Positions 1-11,712 of a DNA stretch of 64,000 nt are shown here, one piece after another. Made by a program: the position numbers and the translations under genes. Source of the stretch: Branchiostoma belcheri (taxonomy: Eukaryota > Chordata > Leptocardii > Amphioxiformes > Branchiostomatidae); the NCBI RefSeq assembly GCF_001625305.1, contig NW_017803824.1, positions 1,886,960 to 1,950,959 on the forward strand, given 5' to 3'. The notes beneath the pieces were generated by a model. It ran no database searches and was not told where the DNA came from. It saw nothing but the letters and a program-made list of their open reading frames with translations. Numbering within the stretch: the stretch's first letter is position 1; every line of letters begins with the position of its first letter.

Positions 1-325
1 CTACATAACTACAGCAACTACGCGTAGTTAGACTGTCTTCCTTATAATATACCTTTCCTCAAGCGGTGGACTCAGACCGTCTAAAAAGACGATATCACCC
101 GCTAGCCTCGCCAAACCAAGGCGTATAATGCCAACTACACAACTACAGCAACTACACGTACTTAGGAAGCCTTTATAATATAGTTTTCCTCAAGGCGGTC
201 GATTCTAAGTGTCTATAGGCAAAGACATGAAGTCAGGCCGTGAAAAGACGGTCCCGCCTGCTACTGAAGTAGTAGCCTCACCAAGGCAAGGCCTAAAACC
301 CTAACTACACAACTACAGCATCGGG
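1..325. repeat. Tandem repeat, about 2.3 units
   Basis: The phrase AACTACACAACTACAGCA recurs at about 7 (one base different), 132 and 303. After each of the first two copies comes the same order of blocks: CTTATAATAT-like, TTTCCTCAAG, CGGT-rich, then CC-AAGGC. Units are about 130 and 170 bases long and diverged. The window edge cuts the array, so its full extent is unknown. No coding potential is seen. Confidence 0.7.
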
Positions 326-3300
326 TAAATGTTAACATAAGCTTTTCTTTCTTACTATATTTCCCGCCATTTTCCCTTGTCTATGATGTCATTTTACGTC
401 ATTTAGACGTTGTTTGCGGTTGCTTAAGACATAAAAAGGTCCAAGAAGATATCAATATTCAATCGGACACTCCATCTTTAAACGTTTTGCCCACAGGTAT
501 CCCTCTATTGCCAGTTATGAAACCGTATAAAAGTGCTCATAATAAATTTCAGCATTGATTCTTTAGAGTTAGACATTATCATATAAACCAAAATGTACAT
601 TTTTGGATAGAAAAAACACAAAATATTTTTTTATTCAGAAAAATGAAGTCATCAGCATTTAATAGGCAGGGATTCGTGGCAGTTGTTAACTTACATGTTT
701 GTACCGAATTTCAGCAAAAGTGCTTCATTTATCATGGCACAGGTGTCAGAAATCTACATTTTTAGCTAAAAACACCCAAATAATGCGAAAAAATTGCAAA
801 CAAAATGAGCTGCCCTCGAGCTCATATCTACACTCAGATACTTCACTCAACATCGTCAGGAAACAAGCATTCCCCCACAGGTATCCCTCTATTACCATTA
901 TAAAACCGTATAAAAGTATTATCCTCTGCGTTGCTAGGGAGATGTATTTTCCTTAGCAACGGTTACCATGGAAACATGATATAAATTTCTGAGGCCCTGA
1001 AAATGAACAATTTTCCACCAATAAAAGTTTTCTTCACGTTTTACTTATGATATGCACTACATTTTACTGGGAAAGCAGCCCAGTGCCTCCTTAGCAACGG
1101 CCCTAGCAACGGTTTCCCCACAGAAGGCCTGTGGGAATAGAACTTTTAGATACTCATATCTCCAGATTGGATTGATGGATTTTTACGATTTAAAGCTTAA
1201 AATGTAGGGAACAGTGTAACAAATCAGATAAATTCATGAACCAGGCTCGAAAATGCAATCTGTATATTTGACAGGTGTTGGAAAGTAAACATTCCATTTT
1301 TTTACCAATTTTTACCGAAAAATCGAATTTCAAAACCTCATAACTTCTCTTAGAAATGACATATCGGAACAAAATTGACATTTTGTAATCCTTTGTTCCT
1401 GTTTTATCTGGCCACCAAGTAACGTTGGAAAATATTCATATTTGATTATTTTCCACTCCCCTTTGCATTATAAGTAGGAAAGGAAATGGTCCCCATGGGG
1501 TCAAAGTTCAAGGTCAGATAACAAGGTCAAAGCTGGGCACTCAACATGGTTATCATACATTTTCAAAAAGCTTGTGGGGAGGACTTTCACATGAAGGCAT
1601 TCATGTTTTGTCCCTTGATTTGGTAACAAAATCTTGTCTGGCCCATGGACTATTAAAACCTTTTCCCTGTTGTATAAAACTTCTGTCAGGACTGGCTTTA
1701 ATTATGTCATGACAATCATGGCATTACATGTACATTGTACTTTGTAATGTTTTGGCGATGTTCTGATTTCCATTCGCTGCATTTCAACGTGGAGTTTAAC
1801 CCAAGTAGTAAGTATTAAACTGCTTCGTTTCTAATATAATGCCAGTTGATTTCTCAAACACGTCAGGGGTGTCTATTAAGAGTTACTATTAAGAGTATAT
1901 GTTACTACAATCATGCCTTTAAAGCTAACGGCTTGTAGTAGTGGCCGCTAACAAGCTGTGTTTGCTTTTTACCTTGCAAATATTTGAACCTGCTGTGTCT
2001 ATCGTGTGCATGTTAAATTATAGCACCGTTAGGAGGCTATTTGATAGTTTTATGTATCAATATGTATCAAAGAGCAACGCACATCGATAGGATAGTATTA
2101 GCTGAGAAAGACTATGCTGACGATAGATAAAGTGACAATCTACACCATCCATGTGAAACTTTCAATATATGATTTTCTTGAACACAAGGCTTGAGGCGTA
2201 ACAGTATCCTACATTGTGGTTGTAAGGTGTCCAAGGCTAAATTGCTTTCGTCCGACTTTTTCTATAATTAACTTCATTTCCTGGAATTGGCAAACGATGC
2301 ACATAACCAATGCACGTACACAAATACTTAAGAAACGTCAGAGACCAAAAATAAGCGTAAAAAGTTCCCACTATGTAATTGTAGGCCTGTACCACACACA
2401 AGAAGGGGTGGGTACTTTTTTAAAATAACCTCTTCGTTCTACAGACATTGACAAAGACACCGTGACAATTACCTTACTACCATTGCTATCTCTGTAGGTT
2501 TGAATATCTGAGAAAATACATTTATCAGATTTGCTAAGAGAATTTTTTCAATTCAAGTATGGCACGGTGCGCTAGTCCTCAAGAATCAAAACACGGAAGC
2601 GTTTACGAGTTCCGAGTAGTTTTCCACTACTGCTCTTCACGTGCTTCTATTGTGGTGCGTACTATATATTTCGTGCTATATATGGTATGTGCATTTTACC
2701 TGGCGCACCTCAAAAGCAACAGGTGAGTGTATTCTTTGTATGATTAATCAAAAGACAAACATCAAGATTGTGATAGAGAAACCCACAAATATATCATATT
2801 CCAAGCAAATTGTCTCTAGAACTTTATAACGATATATACTGTACGGTGTCTGACACTTGAGACTTTTCAAAAGAACAACCTGGAAGTCTACTATGCGATT
2901 TACAGCTCTGGTGAATCACGTTTAAAATGCTCCATGTAGTTTAAAAGAAAAGAACTCCCGACCTATTTTGATGCTCCCAGGGATCATCGATAGGATTATG
3001 TGAAGAAAACGTATGTTGAAAACGGTGACATTTCTCCAAGGCCTCAGACTTGTCTATTTGTCTGTCTGTATTACGCCACTATTGAAATAATGTTAACTCT
3101 GAATATCTATAAATGTTTTAAAATGTTAAGGTGATCGTTTGCATTAGTAGTTTGAATCTGCACTGTTTGGGTGCATGTTTTGCAACAACACCTTACGGCT
3201 ATGCACGGGTCATTGGGCACTGTTGTGACCAGGCACTTTCTCCGTGGCTGCTTTGTTGTGTGTCACACCTGTTAAGATACACTTGGGGTCATTCTTCTCT

Positions 3301-5850
3301 TTCCTGCACAAGGAGCATTTATAAAAGCCGAAAAACATACACACTGTTCTTTGAATCATTTTAAGAGGTATTTTAGGGAAGTGCTCAACAGTGCGTGCTT
3401 CGATCAAAGATCTTCGAGTCAAGTAGGAGTGCCAGGTACAAAGGAAGCATGAATACAAATGCATCGTATCCGCGTTGAGAAGGAAATCTTTCTAGGATGA
3501 AATGTGCAATGAAATTTTTATATCTGATACAACTCAAATGACATAGCCTCTACCAGGCTTCGGGGGGCGGCCAAATAGAGAGATAGCATGCCAGGGGAGT
3601 TGGTCTGCTGGAGAAAACAGTTTGCCGCTCCCGGGTGCGACAAAATGTAGAGTAGTCTCTAGTGGACCAACTCCCCTGGCATGCTATCTATTTGACCGAT
3701 TTCTACTCTTTCCAGCCGCCTCCCAAAGCCTGGTAGAGGCTACGAATGACAGGCTACCGTCTTAATGAGATGACAGTGTCTTATGTAAAGTCTTAATTGG
3801 AAGCGAGTTTGTTAAGTCACTAGCTCATTAACATCTTGGGGAATCCCCCCGTGACGAATCCATTACATGAGGGGGTGCTGGGACATAGTTTTCAGATTAT
3901 TAACACATAATTCCCAACAAGGAACGAAAGGATTCACTAACAGTTGACAGACATAATTTTTTGGGATACCATACTGTATAAAAATCATCTACCTTGTGAT
4001 AGAAATACACAGTAGAGACAGAAAGGTATACCTAGCGTACCCGCAAGGTGCGCAAACTGCTTTTTGGTCCTACCGGTGACGCGCTATTGACACAAACCCT
4101 CAGTTTTCCAAATGCAGTCCACGCGAGCGCACGTAGGCCATTTTCAGGTAGGTTTTCCCTCGAGAATACCTAATTTCCGGTGTGGTTTTCCATGGGGTTG
4201 CCACAAGGGGCTTATAACAACCACTGGAATGCGGTAGAAATGTTAGTATTGTTACATGTCGAGTGTGTGGGCAGCTAGCACGTAAAACAAGGTGTTTGTT
4301 CCCCCATTCAAACTACCTGGGCACGGGGGCGGATAGGATTACTAATTATTCAGGGTCGTCTGCGTTACGTTTGCCATTCTAACGTTGTTTTTCTGGATTT
4401 CACGGTTTGTAAACAAGTAAGATACTGGCCGATGCATAGGACTTTACCTGTAGATAACATGAGCATGCTATCCCATTTTACTGACACCACTCTGCGCTCT
4501 GACCGCGAAAAATCACCGAAGTTGCCAAGTGGTTATTTAAAATGGACTAAAAGTACTGATTTGATCCTCTAGAGATTTATTGAAGAACGTCCCGTGTGCA
4601 TTTAGACTTATTTCTCTACGAATAGAAAATGTCATGTTGGTGTGCACACCATCTAGCCTAGAAAATATTCCGGAAGAAAACTGTTCCACGAACCCATAAC
4701 TATTTTGTGATTAAGTCGACTGGAAAGTTCCACAGGTGAGCGAGCAGTGACGTCAGTGCCACCCCGTGACTGTTACTCATGTACATTTAAGGTGCGGCAC
4801 TTTTGGCCCGGGGCCAATACAAACACCTCTACGTCTAAACAGACCGCCGCCACACTAGTACTTCTTCGCCTGTTAGTACCCACTTTAATTTGGCCATTTG
4901 ACATCTACATTTTGTATATTTAAGTCTATATTCAGAAGTCTATATTCAGAGTTTGTCATGATTACATACAGATTAATAGATGTTAAAAGATAGCACTTAC
5001 AAGACGGATTATCACATTCAAAGTAGGAGTCCCAAGATTGAGTTTGTTACAAGAAGAAATTAAAAAACATACTTCATTCAGCAATCTCTAAACTCCAACT
5101 TCAACCGGCTTTTTCACTCAGCAGCAAACAAATCCAACCGCCCGCGTACTCCAACATGGGATTGAACAGTAAAAGGTCCCGACGAGAAGCTAGGTGTTCA
5201 CTGGTGTACAGCTGATACACTAGAATAGGGCACACCATGGAAAAAAAACACACGAAATTCCAAGTCAATTTTCCCGGCAATGCGACCTGTGCGTTCTGTA
5301 CCTTTACATATGAGTACAAGTGAGCACACTTGTTCTGAGCCCGTCTTTTATACTTTAGTGTCTGTATCTAGTGGTGACTAATAACAAATTTTCCAAACAT
5401 GTCTTATAAGGTGTGGAAGGAATGAATCACCGGCATACTTGGGTGTAACCTTAGACAACAGACAGTCACGTGACGTGAAGATACGGTGTACGATATGTCT
5501 ACGATCATTGAAAAAGCTCGACCATCAAATTGATCTGATGACCTCCATTTATTTACCTTTCGCAACTTAAAATATTATATTCTAAACATGATAAAAATAA
5601 CTTGTTATGATAAACGAAATACGTTTACATATTCACGTTCCAAATACACAAAAAGCAATAAAGCTGGAGATACAGCTACAGTGGTATGATTTCATGCTGT
5701 ATTAGTCTGGTTTAATATAAGGAGTGCTAACTCCCGCCACCACTACCACCACAACCACAAGCACAATGGCTATGAAAATGTACAAAAAGGTTTAACGGCG
5801 ATCTTTTGTCTTTCGGTGTCTTTACAGACTTTCAAATTGGAACTGCGAAG
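326..5850. other. Spacer upstream of the receptor array; no supported gene
   Basis: No open frame here shows family resemblance, sustained length or flanking splice logic. It contains two near-identical 42-45-base direct repeats at about 489-534 and 875-919, each ending in a TATA-like CGTATAAAAG; repeated rare phrases between 580 and 1130; and one fold-back element (3544-3742). Strong donor-like sites occur near 2722 (CAACAG|GTGAGT) and 4735 (CACAG|GTGAGC). Either could end an untranslated first exon of the first receptor gene, because that gene has a 3' splice site in its 5' leader. I cannot decide between them. Confidence 0.5.
3544..3742. mobile_element. Fold-back MITE, TAGCCTCTACCAGGC family
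   Basis: The left end TAGCCTCTACCAGGCT is the reverse complement of the right end, and the arms continue inward with the shared blocks GGCCAAATAGA and CCAGGGGAGTTGGTCTGC around a GC-rich centre. The flanks CAAATGACA and CGAATGACA match at 8 of 9 positions, consistent with a target-site duplication. Related copies lie at 37872, 38302, 43073 and 43520, and a more diverged one at 40804. There is no coding capacity, so it is non-autonomous. The TAG termini and 8-9-base duplication suggest hAT ancestry, which is inference. Confidence 0.8.
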
Positions 5851-8800
5851 ATGATGGTTACTATAGGACTTCTGGCGCTACTCCTCGCTTCCGTAAGTGA
5901 TTAAATCTTATACTAATACCATTCATCAGTTATAAATGATGGGCCACAAGCAACACCAAGTCAACATTGTTTACTACAACACCACCGTATGTGACAAGAA
6001 AATACAAGCCCAAATGCCACTAAAACTAGTAACATGTGTTGATTGAAAACAGGGCTTCCCTGGTCTAGCAGCCGGTGAAGACTGCAGCGGTGATTCACAA
6101 TACCTGGACATAGACGGGAACTGTCGGTCTTGTAACGAAAAGGTACGAACCAGCACTTTCTTTTCTACTTTTCACTAAAATGTGACTCCCTGGAATGTTG
6201 TGGCTGTCATAACCTACATTGCTGTCTTGATTCTTGAGAAATCACAGTGTGTTGAATGGATGTTTTTATTTTACTGTAAAATTTGCCACCGATCTTGTGC
6301 CCTTGGGAAAGGCATTTTACACGACTTTCCACATTTACCTCAAGTGATAATGTGTATTGTCTGCCGCTATTTGTGTCTATGTCTGGGACACAACACCAGC
6401 AACAGCCGCCTGTGTCCCACGTGTATTGCACTGTTGCAATTTCAATAAATCAAATCAAATTTACTGTAAAATCATTTATTCCATGTCTCAACGTTACAGA
6501 CTTGTCCGGCGGGGCAGAAGGCAAAGCAAGATTGTGGATCTGGAAAGGACCTGATCTGTGAGCCCTGTACAGACCTACCATCGGGGAAAACCTGTGCAAA
6601 AGGAGTCGAGCGGGACTGCATCTCTTGTAAACGTCAGCACAAGAAGACGGCTCGGGAGTGCAACGCCCACCTTGACAGCGTCTGCTTCGGATGTCTCGAC
6701 GGGTATGATACCGATGTTATGCTGAATTTATCTTTCCGACTTGCTCATGGAGTTTCATTAAGCCAGCGGATTTCAGTGATCAAGTTAGCTAATTCAAGAT
6801 ATATATTATCGAGGTTTAATGTCCCTTTTATAATCTACAGGTACTTTCCCAAAGCTAGAATCCAGGGAGAAGTCGACTGCATCCGGTGTGATGCTGAAAA
6901 AAACAACAGATCTGAGTGTATGGTTCCTGAGAATCCTGTGATTAAATGCGCCCCGCCGGATCCGAAACAGTGTAAGTGTTCCCAGCAATGTCTACTTGAA
7001 TGGATATATTGAAATGTACCACGAACACTCATTTATCTGAAAAATGTATCATTAGATGAATTTTTATGATTGACTGCTAGTTAAGTAATATTTTACCACG
7101 CTGCCAATTAATTCTTTTTCAATTCATTCTTATACTGTGAAATTGTTATCACTTGTTACCAGATAAAGCAAAGCTTGAAGACGACCAGCATTACAAAGAG
7201 TCACAACGTTGGACCGTGATTGCGGCTGTAGCCCTTACAGCTGCTGCTGCCTTGACAGTCATCGTGGCCATTTCGTTAAAACGAAAACTCTGCAAACCAC
7301 ACGGACCCTACCACAGGGCACCAGGCCGGGATCCCGAGGCCCCTTACACGCCAGGTAAAGAGTACTGGTTTTTGTACATGGCACATATTTGGAGAGTGAT
7401 ATCTTACTAGCGTCACTTCTGACAAAATCTAAAATCGGCGAAAAGTGTTCACTTGGCAAATGCTTGCTAGGGTCACTTCTGACAAGATGCAAAAAGTGTT
7501 CACTTGACAATGGCTACAAAATTATTCTTCCCCTTCAACAGAACGTAGGCATCCTGCAGTTGCAGATAGAGTAGAAAAGAGTTCGACCCTCACCGAAGAG
7601 TCTGAGGACGACCAATGTCGAGTAGACACGAACAACAAGAAGGTCAAGTTCACTAAGGCCAGGGCAAGGTATGGAAGGGAAAGATTCCTCAAAACTAAAT
7701 TTTATTTTCCTGTGGTTATGAATTGTCAATTTAGCCTTTTGAAATGAAACTGAATTTACTTGTTTTAGTAATATTTTGGATGAAATGTTTCAGCTCCAAT
7801 CAGTCGGAGGATGGACAGAAGTTACTGCAGTCCAACAATGTCCCTGATTCCAAGCGCCCCAAACTGAGTAAGCATTTTGTTTCCTTTGCTAGTCATGTTT
7901 GTTGGGCTATTCAACCCATTCAATGTACTGACATGTAGACATAAGGTAAAGACACCAAACTAGACAATTATTGAAAACAACAGTCTCCCTATCCAATGAA
8001 TTTGTACATGTTCAACACTACAATTTGTATCAATGTTGACAGAACTCAAAATGCCGAAGAGATCATCGGTGGGTGAACTAGAAGTCCGTGTATCTGGATC
8101 AAGAACTTCGTCACCAGGTATTGTAGGTGTTATCTGTTTGTTTGTTTGTTTGTTTGTTGGTTTGTTTACTTCACCTGAATGAGTATGGTAGTAATGCCAG
8201 GCTATGTACTTTCCATGTGGGACGATAATTGTTTTATTCCAACTGAGCTTTGATATTTACATACATGTTTCTTTCTAGTAAAAGCTGTGCCCACCCCAAA
8301 GAAGGGAACTCCGTCTCCATTCCCAGTGAGTGACAGGGAAGAAAACGTGTTCTCCTATCCAGCCGGCAACCAGCCAGTAAATGTTCAACCTGAACTGCAT
8401 GTTATTGAAGATGCCCAGGTACGGGAATTGATGTTTCATATGCAGCAACTTCGTGATGTGATTTTATAAGATTTGAACATATATCAAATGAATTTTACTT
8501 ATGTTTACACGTGCACGTGCATGGGATATGATCAGCAAAGCTTAAAGATATCAATGACGTCATTAATGTTGTGCATTCTGATTCTAATTTCAGGAACCTT
8601 TTGTGGAACCTACCACATCACAGACCTCCACACCAACAGGATCTCTGGACCTTTCTGGTATGTTCTTACAGTTCTTGATAAACTCGATACGAAGTGTGAA
8701 ACAATTCTGTAATCTAACACCGATTTCTTGTACAAAAAGTTAGGTCTATTTCCAAGACAGGGTTATTGAAATCGCGTCTACAATGTTATGTTATGTTTTC

Positions 8801-9413
8801 TTACACAGGGCAAACGGCCAGACTTCACAAAGACAGTCGGCCCAACCACACAGCAAATGACTACGCAAGCAACCTGGCTTGGTGCAAAGAACGAGCGTCC
8901 TGTAAGTTTCACGTGAAAACTATTTCTTACATATACATCAATTCGATTAGATAGGCTCATTTAACTCTAAACAAACATTAAATCATTAGCTCGGTATAAT
9001 TTGTGTCGGAAATGAAATGAATGAAATATATGTAATGGATATCAAGTGATTTACTTTGAAATATTGTATTTCCTTTTTCAGCGATTCTGCTGGATAACGA
9101 TTGGTTCAGCTACAACATCCAGCAGACGTTAGCGGTATACCTGGACAGGTTACCACCGCTCAGCTCCATGCCGACTTGGAGGACCTTCTTCGAGCGTGGC
9201 TTCGGCCTTACGAAACTCGACCTGGACGGCGTCAACACTCAATCTGTTCCGAGCCCAACCCTGGCCCTGTTCGCAGTACTTCAGACCCGCACTGCCAAGG
9301 ACAGGCACACCGTCAAGAAGGTTTTAGAAACCCTTCACGATTTGATGCTTTACGACGCGGCAAACTACCTTTGCGAGGAGCTGTTAGAATATAAGCAAAA
9401 GCCTAAGTCATGA
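5851..9413 (+). CDS. TNF-receptor-like protein with death domain, EDAR-like (array gene 1)
   Basis: Twelve coding exons give 520 residues: 5851-5892, 6053-6142, 6500-6702, 6841-6971, 7163-7354, 7542-7668, 7794-7867, 8043-8117, 8279-8418, 8594-8657, 8809-8901, 9082-9413. All introns are GT-AG and the frame stays open. Residues 1 to about 21 form a signal peptide, with a second Met at residue 2. Residues 24-155 are cysteine-rich, spaced like two to three TNFR repeats. A membrane span covers 172-194, followed by KRK, then a long Ser/Thr/Pro-rich tail. The last exon (411-520) is a death-domain fold with the usual Trp in PTWRTFF and the helix DAANYLCEELLEY, closest in my recollection to EDAR. EDAR-type receptors bind TNF-family ligands and signal through death-domain adaptors to NF-kB; that role here is inference. 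A pyrimidine-rich 3' splice site ends at 5827, so the leader is probably spliced. Other death-domain TNFRs remain possible. Confidence 0.85.
8136..8167. repeat. TTTG tetranucleotide microsatellite
   Basis: About eight TTTG units, with one TTGG interruption near the end, lie in intron 8 of the first receptor gene, 19 bases after the donor. Confidence 0.9.
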
Positions 9414-11500
9414 CCAAGCTTTTGTTAGATATAAGCTAAGATCTAAGATATAAGGCTAAGAGCTAAGACTTCCACACCCTAGCTTCCTTTCCCTAGTTGG
9501 TGCGATGGATTGCTGTAAGTCCAGTGCAGATGAATGCCAAGCTCATTAGTACGAGTTACTGGTGCTCCTCAGAGGTTTGCCACTGTCAGAAGGCTTATTG
9601 GAAGTACTGCGAGTTAAGCCTAATATGTACATATGATATGTACTTAACTTGTACTTGTACTTGTACTTGTATGGCAATAAGTGCAAAGCAAGGCTACGAG
9701 TTGTGGAGACTCGAACACTCAGAAGAAAACGCGCTTGTGTATAGTATTACACTTTGCCTATTCGTCGTTCAGGTTCGCTGGTGAAATGGTAACTCTGTGG
9801 CCAATGGATTCAGCCTGGTCAGTGTTAGAAATACCCATCTGCGTTCTGCATTTTGCAGAGAGATTTACAATATTGCAGAAGAACCCTACAACCTGCAATT
9901 TTGCATTATCAAATTGAGAAGGTCGTAGTATGGAGGATTGTGTATTTGCAGAAAGTGTTTCAAAATTTTGACTCATCTGCAATATTGCAGAACACTGAAA
10001 ACAGTATTTCTACCACTGCTGGCCAATTTGATTCTGTCTTTGCAGCCACCTAAAGATAGATCTGCTTGGAGATTACATTTTGTATACTTTTGTTCAAGGA
10101 ACTTTGTATTGTATACTTTTGTTGTTGGAAGTATGGCACGCTACTGTAAATGGTTGATGTAGAAGGGTACATTGTTGAGTTGTATCTGCCATGCTTTTAG
10201 AGAGGGGATGGCGTACAATGATTTTCGGTGAATGCTTTTCGTCTCAAACGACCGAAAAGTAATGTCGCATTCTGTGTAGCATCACAGGAAATATGTGTTA
10301 ACATTGAAGTGACCAAATGCACTATGTGTGTTGCTATTACTGCTCTTTTTGTAGCAAGGACTCTGTGAAAAGACATGACATGTTGGTTACCATTCTATGT
10401 GGATGTTTAATAATTTGTTGTGTAAATACTGCTATCGCTACTGCAAATACGATGTCTTGCTTTAGTGCTTGCTAAGAATTATTTCTGACGAAATCTACAT
10501 ACATGTACTATTATGATGATGATGGTGACGACATTGACTTTTAGACCTCTGTCTGAATTAAATTATCACAAGTACATCGTTTTGCCTTGTGCCATTATTT
10601 TTACTAACTAAGGATGTAACAGCTTGAAATCTTATGAATACTATGTCAGAATACCATGTGATAGTGTAGAAAGTTTGAATGTATCAATAACAATATGAAA
10701 ATGTTATTTTAGGAATTCTGTTGTAGTGTCCATTTCTAGTCACCAAATACTAGTACCTCCCCAGTTAGTGCAAAACAACAGTCTGGTAATCTGATAGCCT
10801 TGGATCTGAGCCAAGAGCCATGTGACCACCACAGCCTCAGGTACTGTAGTTTTCCATTAGGTAGTGTAGCAGTATCTTTCCACGCTAGCTCGGTACTTTT
10901 CCACAACGTCAACATTCTAAGTAATGATGCAAGCACAACCGGGAAGCAATTTTTGAACGTTTTTGGTTGTTTTGTTTCACGTGAGACATTCTTTTGAATG
11001 TTACCTGCTATAGTTTAACACTTCCGTGATACTATACTTATACCTTATCATCTTGTTTGTTTTTGTCAATTCAAGCTTCAAGTGTGATAATTGTAATTTT
11101 TGTGAACTATATGAAAAAAAGAAATTGACAAATTATGTGCATGGTACCAAGTGGTACAAAGAATCAGGACGCTCCACCTTGATCGGTTTCCCCTGACAAC
11201 CAATTATGACGTGCGCACCGCGCGAAACAGTGCCTCTTTGTTCTCTGTTTGTAAATGTTACGTCACTGTGCTGTGCATACATTAGGGCCGGACTGGCAGG
11301 GGTATTCCCCCGTGAAACACCCCCAGGCCCAGGCCATTGTCATTTGGTAACACCGAGCTAGACGAGAAAGCCGCACCGCGGATTTGCGGCGATATTTCGT
11401 GAGGAGGAACGCTGTTAGTGTACCCCGGTGGGATATAGCGTTGCTCACTAACAGTCGTCTGCAGATCATGAGCAACAGGTGGGAGTTTCTATACTGACAA
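9414..11500 (+). other. Probable 3' UTR and downstream spacer of receptor gene 1
   Basis: No AATAAA follows the stop within about 1.2 kb. The nearest variant is ATTAAA at 10557-10562, followed by a T-rich stretch (TCGTTTTGCC, TTATTTTT), which would give a 3' UTR of roughly 1.15 kb. At 9841-10015 the phrase GCAATATTGCAGA and its variants recur, making local fold-backs. A MITE right end (ATCTGCTTGGAGATTAC) lies at about 10059-10075. No gene is supported. Confidence 0.4.
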
Positions 11501-11501
11501 C

Positions 11502-11517
11502 TGTGTGTGCGTGTGTG

Positions 11518-11559
<42 letters not shown>

Positions 11560-11712
11560 CGCGCGTATGTCCGTATGGTGTCCGTGCGTGCGTGTGTGTG
11601 TGTGTGCGCGTGTGTGTTGTGTGCGTGTGTGTGTGTGCGTGTGTGTGTGTGTGGGCGAATGTGTGCGTGTATGCGTGCGTGCGTACGCGCGCGCACGTGT
11701 GTGTGCGTGTGT
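11502..11712. repeat. GT/GC-rich alternating purine-pyrimidine repeat
   Basis: About 210 bases consist almost only of GT, GC and GTGC steps, with short breaks (GTATGTCCGTATGGTGTCC, TTGTGTGC). Long open frames on both strands here are artefacts of the dinucleotide repeat (Cys-Val or His-Thr runs). Alternating purine-pyrimidine of this length can adopt Z-DNA. Confidence 0.95.
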
